A stretch of DNA of 64,000 nt. Source: Pantoea sp. SOD02 (GTDB lineage: Bacteria; Pseudomonadota; Gammaproteobacteria; Enterobacterales; Enterobacteriaceae). Shown in pieces: positions 32,851 to 44,000 of the stretch. Every line of letters begins with the position of its first letter. Positions within the stretch are counted from its first letter, which is position 1. Under the pieces are notes generated by a model. It worked only from the letters and a program-made list of their open reading frames with translations. It was not told the DNA's origin and searched no databases. The stretch spans positions 372,001 to 436,000 of the forward strand of contig NZ_CP102605.1 in assembly GCF_024707505.1 (NCBI RefSeq), in the 5' to 3' direction. The position numbers and the translations under genes were made by a program.

Positions 32851-34373
32851 GCGATTTCCACTTCCTCTATCCCTGGCGCTTACTGGGTTTACTGCTTTGC
32901 CCGCTGCTTTACTTTCTCTCCCAACGTTCCGCCAGCGGCTGGCATCGCATCATGGAAAAGCCCTTTGCGGCGGCGTTAATAAAAGGGCAGCGCCTGCGTG
33001 CGCGGAACGTGTTGCCGTGGCTCATCGGCTTTGGCGTGCTGGCGCTGGCTGCGCCGAGTTGGCAACGTGATTTGCCTGCAGCGTTCACGCCCGAAAACAA
33101 CGTGATGGTGATTTTGCAGCAGGACATCAGCATGCTGGCGCAGGATCTGCCGCCGAATCGGCATCAACGTATGCAGCAAAAAATTGCCGCGCTGATGTCA
33201 CAGATGCCCGGCAGCCATTTTGGTTTGGTGGTTTATAGTGCCAATGCATGGCTCACCACGCCACTGACCAGCGATGCTGACTTTTTCACGCTGTTTTTGC
33301 AGGCGCAGCAACCGACATTGGTGCCGCAGGCGCAGGGTTCGGGATTAGCACGCGCGGTTGCACTGGCGCAGAAAAATTTGCCGCAGGCTGCGGATGCGCC
33401 GCGCGCCATCATCCTCGTCGCCGATCATCTGACATCCCAGGAAGTAAACTGGCTGCAACAACAGGATTTACCGTTGCAAATCTGGGTGCCTGGCACCGCC
33501 AACGGTGGCAAGTTACCGGATGAATTTGCCGCGCAAGGCATTGATACCCGACTTAACGTGACGCCGTTTGAGCAGGCACGTGATGCCGGGATGCCGGTGA
33601 CGCTGGTGTCCGCTGAGGATGATGATCTAGATGTGGTGCGCCACAATATTCAGCAAAGCGTGACGGCACAGCAGAATAGTCGCACGGATCTGCAATGGAA
33701 AAACAGCGGTTATTTGTTGGTTATACCGATGTTGATCCTGCTGCTGGTATGGCGGCAACAACTGCTGTGTCTGCTGGTGTTCACCTTGCCGCTGATCCTC
33801 TATTCACCGGATAGCTCCGCATCGCTGCTGGATGCCTGGGTCCGCCCGGATGTGCAGGGACAATTGGCGTTTAAGCGCGGGGACTATCACGCGGCCGCCC
33901 AGCATTTTCAGGATCCGTTACGACGCGGTATCGCCTTGTACTATGCGGAAGATTATGTTGCGGCGCTGGGCGCTTTCCAGCAAGCCGCTGCAACAGCGGA
34001 AAGCTTGTTGTGGATCGGCAACTGTTATGCGCAACAGAAATCCTGGCAGCAGGCGCTAAACAGTTACGATCAGGCGCTCAGCCTGAAACCAGATTGGAAT
34101 ATGGCGCAGCAAAATCGGGCGAAGATTGCGCACATCATCATGCAACTGCGGCAGAAAGAGCGCGATCGTCAGGCCGATCAGCATGAACAAAAAGATGAAG
34201 ATCCCGATGCGATCAAGCACGATCTCAAACGCGAGCAGGGCGTCAATCAATTGGATTTAAAACCTGTCGCCGCTGCCGCGCCCTCGGCTGAACAGTGGTA
34301 CAACAACCTCACGCTTTCACCCGGTGGTTTGCTGGAAAATCTCTATCACTCAGCGCCGGCGGAGGCACCATGA
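32847..34373 (+). CDS. BatB/BatC-like VWA-TPR membrane protein with a degenerate metal site
   Basis: A 508-residue protein: membrane segments near residues 10-25 and 55-70, a VWA domain (about 85-280), another membrane stretch (about 290-330) and a C-terminal TPR region (about 345-450; repeated A-x-x-x-F-Q/Y-x-x-A-L patterns) with a charged tail. It corresponds to a fused BatB and BatC. Relatives read L-D-V-S-R-S-M-L-A, while this one reads L-Q-Q-D-I-S-M-L-A (residues 90-98), so the DxSxS metal ligands are lost. It overlaps neighbours by four bases on both sides. Confidence 0.85.
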   Translation: MSDFHFLYPWRLLGLLLCPLLYFLSQRSASGWHRIMEKPFAAALIKGQRLRARNVLPWLIGFGVLALAAPSWQRDLPAAFTPENNVMVILQQDISMLAQDLPPNRHQRMQQKIAALMSQMPGSHFGLVVYSANAWLTTPLTSDADFFTLFLQAQQPTLVPQAQGSGLARAVALAQKNLPQAADAPRAIILVADHLTSQEVNWLQQQDLPLQIWVPGTANGGKLPDEFAAQGIDTRLNVTPFEQARDAGMPVTLVSAEDDDLDVVRHNIQQSVTAQQNSRTDLQWKNSGYLLVIPMLILLLVWRQQLLCLLVFTLPLILYSPDSSASLLDAWVRPDVQGQLAFKRGDYHAAAQHFQDPLRRGIALYYAEDYVAALGAFQQAAATAESLLWIGNCYAQQKSWQQALNSYDQALSLKPDWNMAQQNRAKIAHIIMQLRQKERDRQADQHEQKDEDPDAIKHDLKREQGVNQLDLKPVAAAAPSAEQWYNNLTLSPGGLLENLYHSAPAEAP

Positions 34374-35386
34374 AGAGATTGCTCGTTTGTCTGTTGTGGC
34401 TGTTCAGCCTTGTCGCACACGCTGAAATGACCATGACGCGTGAACTGGTGGCAGCGGAAAAGTTGGTGCCGGGACAGCCGGTAACTATCGCCGTCACTTT
34501 CTGGACCGACAGCTGGTTTAATCCGCCGCCACAATGGCCAGAGATGGTGATAGAGAATGGCAACCTGCTTAGCACTCCGTTGCCGAATCAGTTGCTGACG
34601 CGCAATAGTGCGGGCATCAGCTGGAGCGGTATCCGCATGGAGCGGCAGATCCTGACGTGGGATCAAGGCACCTTACGCTTTCCCGCCGTGGATGTGGTGA
34701 TGCGTTCTGCTAATCAGCCGCCGAAAACCGTCTCGCTGCCGGTGCTGGAGAAAGCTGTTACCTGGCCCGCTGACGTTCAGCAGCCCGATCGCTTTTTACC
34801 CGCCCGCAGCCTGCAACTGACGCAAAAATGGCAACTGTATCGCGCGGCGGACGATGGGCAACTGCATGTGGGTGATGTGATTGAACGCGTGGTGACGTTG
34901 CGAGCGAACGAGGTGATTGCCGCACAAATCCCACAGCTGCTGTACGCCATTCCCGGATCCGCCAGCCAGCAATTGCCGCCGCAGAATAGCGACCTGACCA
35001 GCGGCAGAGATGAGATCGTCGGCGCACAACGCGTCGAGAGTTTGCGGTATCTGCCTGCTCAACCTGGCGAGCTCATCATCCCACCGCTGCGTTTGCGCTG
35101 GTGGGATACGCGCCAGCAGCAGTGGCAGATTGCCGAGTTATCGGGCGCGCACTACAGCATTGCTGCGGCGCGTCCTGCTGGCAGCGAACAAGCGCTCAAG
35201 GCGCGAGCGCCGACCAGCTGGAAACCGCTGCTAACCGGCGCGGCGGTGGTTTTACTCATGCTGCTGTTGGCGCTGTTTTTCCGGCGCTCTCTTCTTCATA
35301 GCCTGCAACGTCTGTATCAACGCACACGTGAATACTGGCGCATCGTCTCGCTGCCCGATCTCACGCCGACCAAAAGGAAAAGATGA
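34370..35386 (+). CDS. BatD-like periplasmic/membrane protein
   Basis: A 338-residue protein with a signal peptide (about 1-18, ending V-A-H-A), a beta-rich periplasmic part containing W-F-N-P-P-P-Q-W-P and other Trp/Pro-rich loops, and one C-terminal membrane helix (about 285-305) followed by a short basic cytoplasmic tail. The layout matches BatD family members. GGAGG lies upstream of its ATG. Its stop overlaps the start of the HAD gene. It would complete the MoxR/VWA envelope complex. Confidence 0.75.
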   Translation: MKRLLVCLLWLFSLVAHAEMTMTRELVAAEKLVPGQPVTIAVTFWTDSWFNPPPQWPEMVIENGNLLSTPLPNQLLTRNSAGISWSGIRMERQILTWDQGTLRFPAVDVVMRSANQPPKTVSLPVLEKAVTWPADVQQPDRFLPARSLQLTQKWQLYRAADDGQLHVGDVIERVVTLRANEVIAAQIPQLLYAIPGSASQQLPPQNSDLTSGRDEIVGAQRVESLRYLPAQPGELIIPPLRLRWWDTRQQQWQIAELSGAHYSIAAARPAGSEQALKARAPTSWKPLLTGAAVVLLMLLLALFFRRSLLHSLQRLYQRTREYWRIVSLPDLTPTKRKR

Positions 35387-36393
35387 TGAAACACGCCATA
35401 TTTGCTCTGTTAATTGCAATTCATTGCGGGTCGGCTATAGCTGCTGAGGATCCGCTGAGTAGCTGGAATGAGGGTCAATCAAAGCAGGCGATTGAAAGTT
35501 GGGTAAAGGGCGCCACGCAAGCGGGTGGCAAGGATTTCATTCCCGTTGATCAACGGTTTGTGGTGTTTGATAACGACGGCACGCTGTGGCCTGAAGCGCC
35601 GCTGACCTTTCAATTACAGTTTGTGCTGGATGAAATAAAGCGCCTTGCACCCGAGCATCCTGAATGGAAAAACGATGCGTTAGTGCAAGCGGTGATCAAC
35701 AACGACATGAAAACCGTGATGCAGGCGGGCAAGAAAGGGCTGATCCAGCTGATGACGCTAACCCACAGCGGCATGACTACCGATGATTTTGCCCAGCGCG
35801 TCAGCCATTGGGTTGAAACCCATCGTCATGCACGTTTCGGCTGTCGTTACGATCAGTTGGGTTATCAGCCGATGCGCCAACTGCTGGATTATCTGCGCGC
35901 CAACGGCTTTAAAACCTGGATTATCTCCGGCGGCGGCATTGATTTTATGCGCGTGCTGGCGGAGAAGATGTATGGCATTCCGCCGGAACAGGTGGTCGGT
36001 TCATTTTCACTCAGTGAGTTTTCGCTCACGGACAACGGCACGCAACTGCGCAAAACGCTGAACGGGGCTTTTTATGATGACGAAGCGATGAAGCCGGTCG
36101 CTATCCATCTGTTTATGGGACGACGTCCGGTTGGCGCTTTCGGTAACAGCGATGGCGATGTGCCGATGCTGCAATACACCTCCGCGAATCCCGCCTATAA
36201 AACCTTTGGTTTGCTGGTTCATCACACCGATGGGGCGCGGGAATACGCTTACGATGCACATCCTTCCGCCAGCGGAAAACTGGTTAACGGACTCAAATTA
36301 GCCCCCAAAAATGGCTGGGCGGTTGTCGATATGAAGCAGGACTGGAAAACGGTATTTGACCCCGCACAGTGCGCGTCTGAGCAAGGGAAGTAG
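35383..36393 (+). CDS. Periplasmic HAD-superfamily phosphatase
   Basis: A 336-residue protein with a signal peptide (about 1-21, ending A-I-A-A) and a HAD fold: motif I D-N-D-G-T-L-W (nucleophile Asp63, acid/base Asp65), motif II I-I-S-G-G-G and motif IV F-G-N-S-D-G-D. Most HAD phosphatases are cytoplasmic, so the export signal is notable. It is coupled to the BatD-like gene by an ATGATG overlap and precedes the MscS-like gene by 28 bp. The substrate is unknown; a phosphorylated lipid or sugar of the envelope is possible. Confidence 0.8.
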   Translation: MMKHAIFALLIAIHCGSAIAAEDPLSSWNEGQSKQAIESWVKGATQAGGKDFIPVDQRFVVFDNDGTLWPEAPLTFQLQFVLDEIKRLAPEHPEWKNDALVQAVINNDMKTVMQAGKKGLIQLMTLTHSGMTTDDFAQRVSHWVETHRHARFGCRYDQLGYQPMRQLLDYLRANGFKTWIISGGGIDFMRVLAEKMYGIPPEQVVGSFSLSEFSLTDNGTQLRKTLNGAFYDDEAMKPVAIHLFMGRRPVGAFGNSDGDVPMLQYTSANPAYKTFGLLVHHTDGAREYAYDAHPSASGKLVNGLKLAPKNGWAVVDMKQDWKTVFDPAQCASEQGK

Positions 36394-36421
36394 TGCGTTA
36401 ACGCCAAATTGAGGAGGGAAT

Positions 36422-38029
36422 ATGAAGCGCACCATCATGTGTTTATTCTGTTGCCTGATGCTGTTTACTTTGCATCAAGCCCATGGCGCTGAGCCGCGTC
36501 AGGCTCCCTCGGCGCAGGAGCGGGCACGGACGCTGACTCTGCTTAATCAACCTGTCGTGATGCTTCAGGCTAAATTTGGTTTTACCACGCCAGAAGAACG
36601 GGTGCAGCGTATTGTTACGCTACTGCGTACCCTCAATGATAATGACCTGAAGCAGTCAGTTGAAACGCATGAAGTGGTGCGTTATCACCAGCCAGCGGTG
36701 CTTTTTTCCATCAACGGCAACGCTTTTATGCTGCTATCGCAGGGCGACCTTGATGAAGGGGATGACCTGACGCTGCCGCAGGCGGCAGAGCGGGTCAGGT
36801 TGCGTCTTGATGCCCTTCGTCTTTCGCTGGCTGAACAATATTCTTCACACTATTTGCTGCTCTCCACAGCCAAAGCATTACTGGGCGCAGTGTTGTTGGC
36901 TGCTGTTATTCTTTTTGCTCTGCGCTCGCACGCGTGGCTGAAGCGCATTTATGCTGCACGATATGCACGGCGTAAAAGCATTATTCCAGGCGCGCTACGC
37001 ACATTTCTCGGTCCGATTGAAGTGCGTCTCTATGCAGCGGTGATGACATCAACCATTTTGGTGGCGGTTTACCTTTGGCTGAGCTGGGTGCTGCGGTTGT
37101 TTCCGTGGACACGTATCTGGGGAATAGAGCTGGGTGGTTACGCGCTGGAACTGCTACAGAGGCTAGGATTAGCAGTTATTTCCGCTTTACCCGGCATCGT
37201 CATTGTGGCGCTGATATTTATTATTACCGCGCTTGTCACACGTTTATTAAGACTGGTATTGCGGCGGGTGGAAACCGGCCAGTTACAGTTGCCAGGCCTG
37301 CATCCGGACACCGTAGGCGTGACGCGCAAACTGATCAGCGTGGTTATTTGGCTATTCGCGCTATCGGCGGCATATCCGTTTCTGCCGGGCGCTAATTCGC
37401 TCGCATTTAAGGGCATCAGTGTTTTCTTTGGTCTGATGCTAACGTTAGGCTCCGCAGGCGTCATGAATCATGCCATGAGCGGACTGGTGCTGACTTATTC
37501 ACGGGCGCTTAGGAAAGGAGAAGTAATCAGGATTGCTGATCACGAAGGCGTGGTCAGTGAAGTGGGCATGTTGGCCACCAAAATCCTGACGCGAGAAAAT
37601 TACGAAGTGACCGTGCCTAATGCCGTGGTTGTTAGTGGCAGAATCGTTAACCTGAGTGCCACGCTAAAAGGCGAGGGCGTCAACATGACCACCAGTGTCA
37701 CCATTGGCTATGACACACCCTGGCGGCAGGTTGAAGCCATGCTGGAACTTGCGGCTAACCGCACTTCAGGTATCAACCATGAGATCCTGCCGATAGTGCG
37801 CCAGTTGGCATTGCAGGATTGGTATATTGCCTATGAGTTGCAGGTCAGACTTCTGGCTGGCGAATCTCTGGCGGGTGTTCGAAGTACACTCCACGGGCAC
37901 ATTCAGGATGTGTTCAATGAATTTGGCGTGCAGATTATGTCGCCTAATTTTATTAGCCAGCCTGAACACGCAGTGCTGGTAAAACAGGAGAACTGGTTTA
38001 CCCCACCGGCGGAAAAGAGCAAAAGCTGA
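36422..38029 (+). CDS. MscS-family mechanosensitive channel with periplasmic N-terminal domain
   Basis: A 535-residue protein: signal peptide (about 1-22, ending A-H-G-A), a periplasmic domain of about 120 residues, four to five membrane segments (about 140-330) and the MscS core: a Gly/Ala-rich pore helix (F-G-L-M-L-T-L-G-S-A-G-V), then the beta domain with R-K-G-E-V-I-R-I and the P-N-A-V-V-V-S motif. It may gate osmolytes or ions. AGGAGG precedes the ATG. It is the last gene of the plus-strand series and ends only four bases from the autotransporter stop. Confidence 0.85.
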   Translation: MKRTIMCLFCCLMLFTLHQAHGAEPRQAPSAQERARTLTLLNQPVVMLQAKFGFTTPEERVQRIVTLLRTLNDNDLKQSVETHEVVRYHQPAVLFSINGNAFMLLSQGDLDEGDDLTLPQAAERVRLRLDALRLSLAEQYSSHYLLLSTAKALLGAVLLAAVILFALRSHAWLKRIYAARYARRKSIIPGALRTFLGPIEVRLYAAVMTSTILVAVYLWLSWVLRLFPWTRIWGIELGGYALELLQRLGLAVISALPGIVIVALIFIITALVTRLLRLVLRRVETGQLQLPGLHPDTVGVTRKLISVVIWLFALSAAYPFLPGANSLAFKGISVFFGLMLTLGSAGVMNHAMSGLVLTYSRALRKGEVIRIADHEGVVSEVGMLATKILTRENYEVTVPNAVVVSGRIVNLSATLKGEGVNMTTSVTIGYDTPWRQVEAMLELAANRTSGINHEILPIVRQLALQDWYIAYELQVRLLAGESLAGVRSTLHGHIQDVFNEFGVQIMSPNFISQPEHAVLVKQENWFTPPAEKSKS

Positions 38030-38033
38030 ACCG

Positions 38034-41000
38034 CTAAAAACGCACCTTAACACCCATTGACGCCGACACATTGGCGTCGATCTTTGTGTCGCCACCGTTG
38101 TTCCATGAACGACCCACTTCGCTGTACGCCTGCACTTCGTTGCTCACCATCCAGGTCGCGCCGACTGCCGCTTCAGTCAGGCTGTATTGCTGATCGGCAC
38201 TTAATGAGGTGCTGCCAGCATTGTTGGCGGTGTTGGCATAGGTCACGCTATCCTGACCATCACTTAGCATTTGCCAAACGTTGACGCGCAGATAGGGTTT
38301 CACTTTGCCATAATCCGTATCGTAGTCCGCCACTAAACGCGCACCGATGCGGCCAATCAACGCGCCATCCGCCTCAACATCTACCCGGGTTTTCGCCGCG
38401 CCGTTGAGTGTGACGCTGTCAAAGTCACTGTACTGATAGATCAACTGCGCCTGCGGCTCAAGCTGCCAGCGGCTGTCACCCAACTGCCACGGTTTGCCGA
38501 TCTCCACTGACGCGGCGAAGGAATTGCCGTCGGGATGAACGCTTTCCCTATTGCGTTCATTTTGCAAATCCACTTGGTGATGACCGTATTGCAACACGTT
38601 ATCGACATAGAAACCGCTGTCATCGATCCAGGTCGCGTAACCGCCCAAATAGATCGAGAAAGTTGAGTTGTAGATATCACCGCCGCCCATGCCGGTATTA
38701 CCGGAAACCGAACTGTCGCTATCGAGAAAGGTGGTGTACAGACCGGCGCGCCACTGCTCATCCTGATACAGATCGCTGCCAAATTGCATACCGTTGAAGT
38801 TAGAAGAGCTGCGACTGTGCACGGCATCATTGAGTTGTTGATCAACCGATTTCACCAGATAGCGCGCCCAGAAACGGCCTTGCTGATCTTCTGCCACATC
38901 AGCACGCCACGGTTGCTCGCCACCCACGCGTTGATGCAACGTACCCAGCACGGCTAAGTCGGCTTGTCGAACGATCGACGCCAGCGTGTTAAAGCCAGGC
39001 ACGTCCGGGCGATAACCGGCGCGCAGGAACCAGTCTTCACCGGCCCCCGCCGCGTTGCCAGCAAACAGTTGATATTGATAGGCGCCCGCCATCAGCACAT
39101 CAGCGCCGATGTTAAAGGCATCTTTGGTGGTTTGCGCCGTGGTGGTGCCGCCATTCACCGCTTCCACCACCACAATGCCATCACCTTCCGTCGGTTCGCC
39201 AAGCTGGCTAACATCAATGTCCAGCCGCGTACTGCCTGTTGCCGTGCCGCCGTTGATCACCAGACGATCCGCCACGCCTGGACTGTGCTGCTGTGCCGCG
39301 ATCTTAACTACGCCGTTGAGGCCAACATAGTCGCCATTCACGGTCAGTGTGGAGCCAACATCGCCGCCACGTAAATTCACCGTGCCCTGATTCACCAGGC
39401 TTGAGACCGTCTGATTGAAGCCACCGCTGTCTAAGGTCGCCGCCTGGCTGACGATATGGGTAGATGCACTGCTCAGGGTATGACTTGCCGCCGCGCGCAG
39501 GGTGCCATTTTGCACCAACGTCAGGCCGCTCCAGCTGTTACTGCCGTTTAATGAAGTTACGCCAGCACCTTGCTGCCAAACCTGTCCGCTGCCGGAAATG
39601 TCGCCGTTCAGGGTGAAGTTGTCCGCACGGTTCAGGATCAGCAGACTTTGGTTGATGATCGCGCCGGTGAGATTGCCACTATTACCGCCCGCACCCAACT
39701 GCAGGCTGCCAGCCTGAATGTGAGTTGTTCCCGCGAAGGTATTATCACCGTTCAGCGTTAGCTTGCCGCCTCCCAGTTTGTAGAGATCACCGTTGCCGCT
39801 GATAGCGTTTTGCAAAGCTACATTATAAGTCTGTGTATCAACGCTGCCGCCACCATTGGACAGCACAACCGCGCGATCGCTATCAAACGCCTGTGCGTAA
39901 CGCAGCGTGCCACCCGCCAGACCCAGCGTGCTGCCAGGTGCGCCGAGATTGGCATCCGAAGCCACTTGCAGAACGCCCGCGCTAATACGGGTGCCGCCGC
40001 TGTAGCGGTTCTGACCGTTGAGAATCAAGGTGCCAAGATCGGTTTTGTTCAGCGCACCGCTGCCAGTCAGCGCGGAGTTAATCGTAGCGATGTCAGCGGC
40101 GCCTTGCGCCGTGCCATCTCCAACGCGAATAACGGTTTCTGGCGCACTGAGCGTGATGGCATCGCCGCTGACCACATAACCGTTGCTTGCAAACTGTGCG
40201 CCGCTGATACCCACGACACCGACAGAATCATCGACGGTCACGTTACCCGCGCTGCCACCGAATACGGCAAAAGAGCTATCGCTGAATGGCGAGTTAAAGC
40301 GTCCTTCTGGTGATGTGGTGTCGGTTGTCCAGTTGTCATTGCCGCTGCCGCTTTGCCAGATGCCGTCTCCACCTTCAATCGCGCCGTCGTTTTTCATCTC
40401 ACCGGCGGCACCGCCGGTGCCATCCCAGAAACGCAGCTGGGTACCGGCGTGATTCACCAGATTGACTTGCCCGGCGATAGAGGTTTGCACGTAGAGTTCA
40501 TCGGCGGCGGCGGGGGCGTTACCGATCTTCAGTTGATTGTTGGTCAGTACGCCGCTGTAGTTAAACACGCGATAGACGCCAACATCAAAACGGCCCCCGC
40601 TTGGCTGCACAATATTCAGCTGACCATTCAAATTGAGATCGCCATCAACGTTGATCAAATCGTTATAAGTGCCTCCCTCGCGGTAGGCTTCGCCAAACTG
40701 ATAATCAAGTTGCGCATTGTCTGCCAGCGTCAGTGCACCCAAGGTGAGTACACCGGTGCTGGCCAAATCGCTTCCCGCCGCCAGATGACCACTGTTCTCA
40801 ACATTGACTGAGCTACCAAGTATGCCGCTGCCGCCGAGGGTGGCGTTACTCGTTACCGTCGTTTGGCCCGTGGCGGCAGATTGATCGCCGTTGATCAGCA
40901 GTACGCCTTGCTGCACACGGGTTGCGCCGGTGTAGCTGTTTTCACCGGAAAGTGTCAGCGTTCCGCTGCCGCTTTTTACCAGGCTTCCGCCTGTGCCGCT

Positions 41001-44000
41001 GATAACACCGCTGATGCTGTCATTGCGGCCGAGATCGCCTTCCTGCAGCGTTGCCGTGCCAAGAACAACGTTGCCTGCGCCACTTAGCGAGCCGATGGCG
41101 GTTTGGGCGCTGCTGCCGCTAATATCCACCTGCGCGCCGATCAGATTGTTGATACTGGCACTCTGCGCCTGTGATGCATTGCTAAACGCAACGCGCCCGC
41201 TGTTGTTGATCTGGGCATTACCGCCATTGGCCGAATCACTCAGGCTCAATAATGAAAGGGCATCTATGTTTACGCTGGCCAGGCCGCCGCTGCTATTGTC
41301 TGTCAGCTGCATCTGTGCGCCATCAGTAAGATTGAACAGGTGATTTTCCGCCTGTGCGCTGTTATTGAAATTGAGCAACGCCCGATCGGAGACGTTGACG
41401 ATGCTGTCCGCGCGGCCAAAGACGCCGCTGTTGTTGGCATTCACCACCAACTGACCGTTACCGTTTTTACCAATGATGGTGGTATTGCCTTGATAGCTAT
41501 TGGCCTGATTGAGATTTAACGCGCCGGTGGCCGCTGTGCTGGCACTGTCGACGATAGTCAACGCACCATCACCTGCGAGAGTGGCTTCAGGCGTAAGTGC
41601 GTGTCCAAACACATCCAGCGTACCGCCACCGGTTGCATCAAGGAAAACCCTGCGATTGAGATTAAAATCGTCACCGGCTTGCAGCGCGGCACCGTTTTTC
41701 AAGGTTAGTGTGGTATCAGGCGCACCTAGACTGGCATTACCCGACACCTGTAAGGTGCCGCCCCAGACTTCAATTCCTGCGGAAAAATCGTTGATGCCGT
41801 TGAGAATCAGTCGGCCCGCATCGGTTTTCAGCAGACGGATGCGGCCGCTATCCAGCGCATCCTGGCGCAGGCTGGCATTGATGGTAGTGGTAACGTCACT
41901 GCCGCTGGCACCATCGCCGACACGAATAACGTAAAAGGTATCGGCAACGGATTCGCCTTGTGCCTGATAGGTGTTAGTCGGTGTGGGTGCGCTGTCCGGG
42001 AAAGAATCAGTTACGGTACTGATGTAGTTCAAGGCCGACGCTGGCGTGAGCTGATTGAGCACATAGCCGTCGGCGGTAAACTGCATACCGGAATTAAGTA
42101 CGCGGCCATTCACATCACTGATTTGCACCTCGCCACCGGTTCCCTGGAAGATAGCGAAAGCGGTTTGCGACCAGGGCGCGTTGCCGACGCCGGTCGATTG
42201 CGTCCAGTTATTGGTATCACCGGCGATATTGGCCTTCCAGATGCCACTTCCTCCCTCGATCGCGCCATCGCCGCTGGTGCCGTCACCGTGATTGGCGATT
42301 GAGCCGCCGTCCCAGAACTGTAGCTCGCTGGCAGGATCAACAAAGTTGAGTACTAAGTTAACCTGATTACTGATGGTGGTTTGAATGGCATAACTGCCGC
42401 CATCGTTGGGTGGCAGGCTGTTGATATCCAGCGTGTTGTTAATCAGTGAACCGGCGTAATTAAACAGACGATAGACGCCTGGTAGGAAACTGCCGCCCGG
42501 CGTCAGGCTGACATCCAGTATACCGTCCAGCAACAGATTGCCTTTTACATCAACAAAGTCATTCAGCGAGCCGCCTGGCGTATAGGCTTCGCCCAGTTGA
42601 AACTGACTGTTAGTGGTGGGGGAGAGATTGAGATTGCCATTGATAGTCAGCGTTCCGGTGCCGTTATCACCCGGCGTCAGCACGCTGTTATCCGCAAAGC
42701 TCACGTCGCCACCGATTACGCCGTTACCGCCTAGCGTTGCCAGCGACGCCACATTGGTGATGCCCGTTGCTGCACTTTGGTTGCCGTTGATTACCAGCGT
42801 TCCACTGGCCACATCGGTAGAGCCACTCCAGCTGTTACTGCCGCCGAGTCGCGTAATACCTGCACCGGTTTGCAGGAATGATCCACTGCCAGATATCGCA
42901 CCGTTTAGCGCCACATTGTCGGCACGATTGATGGTTAATAAGCCGTTATCAGTAATGTTAGTGACGATGGACAGGCTGCCGCTGGTGCCGCCGTCGCCTA
43001 ATGCCAGTTCACTGCCGCTATCAATCAGCGTGGCGCCGCTGTAGCTGTTGTCACCAAGTAAAACCGTCGAACCGCCACCGCTGCGTGTCATTCCACCGCT
43101 GCCGCTGATGACGCCGCTGTAGGTTTGATCCTCGCTGCCATCAAAAATGATCTGGCTACCGCTGCCAGCAGTGGTGATGTCGTAATTACGCAGTGTGGCA
43201 CTGCCTGCGCTATTGAGATTGTTGCCACTGCGCAGTATTGCGCCGTTATTGACGTTGATTTGTGGCGTGCCGGAGAGCGCAAGATCGTCAGCAACCCGAA
43301 CATCAGCATTATCAAGCGTCAGCTGGTTCCAGCCGCTGCCGATCTGGGTGCCTTTGCTGAGATCATCGGCGGCGAATGAACCAACAACGGCGGCTTGGGT
43401 TCCGTTAAACGTCAGGCTATTGTTGCTGCCGCCTTCACTCAAAATATGCGAGGTATTGGCCAGCGACACATTGCCGAGCGTAGCGCTGTCGTTGCCATCG
43501 TTAGCGCTAAAGGTGACACCGCCTGCGAACAGACCGCTGCTCCAGTTAAACTGGTCAGCTCCGCTGCCCAACGTGATTTCACCGCGCGTCGTGCCGCCAT
43601 TCAATGTGATGGTATCCGAGCCAGATCCGGTCAATATTGCCTGAGCCGTGGCGCTGGCTGCCAGCAAACTGCCGCTGTTGCTGAGCGTGGTATTTCCCGC
43701 GCCTGAGGCATCAATCAGCGTCGCATTCGCACTGGCGCTGCTCATGCTGCCGCTATTGGTAATGGTGCGGTTAGCCGCACTTCCGTTCATCACCACCAGT
43801 GGATTGCTGTTACTGGTTGCGCTGCTGGTGATGGTGCCAGTATTGCCAAACTCGGCGGCATTCTGCGCCAGAATGGTACTGCCGCTGTTGCTGCTGGTAA
43901 GGATGCTGCCGCTGTTGCTCACGCTGCTGGCATTGCTGGCATCAATCGCCGCGCCCGCGCTGTTTCCCATAGTGATATTCGCACCGGAACTGACACGGCC

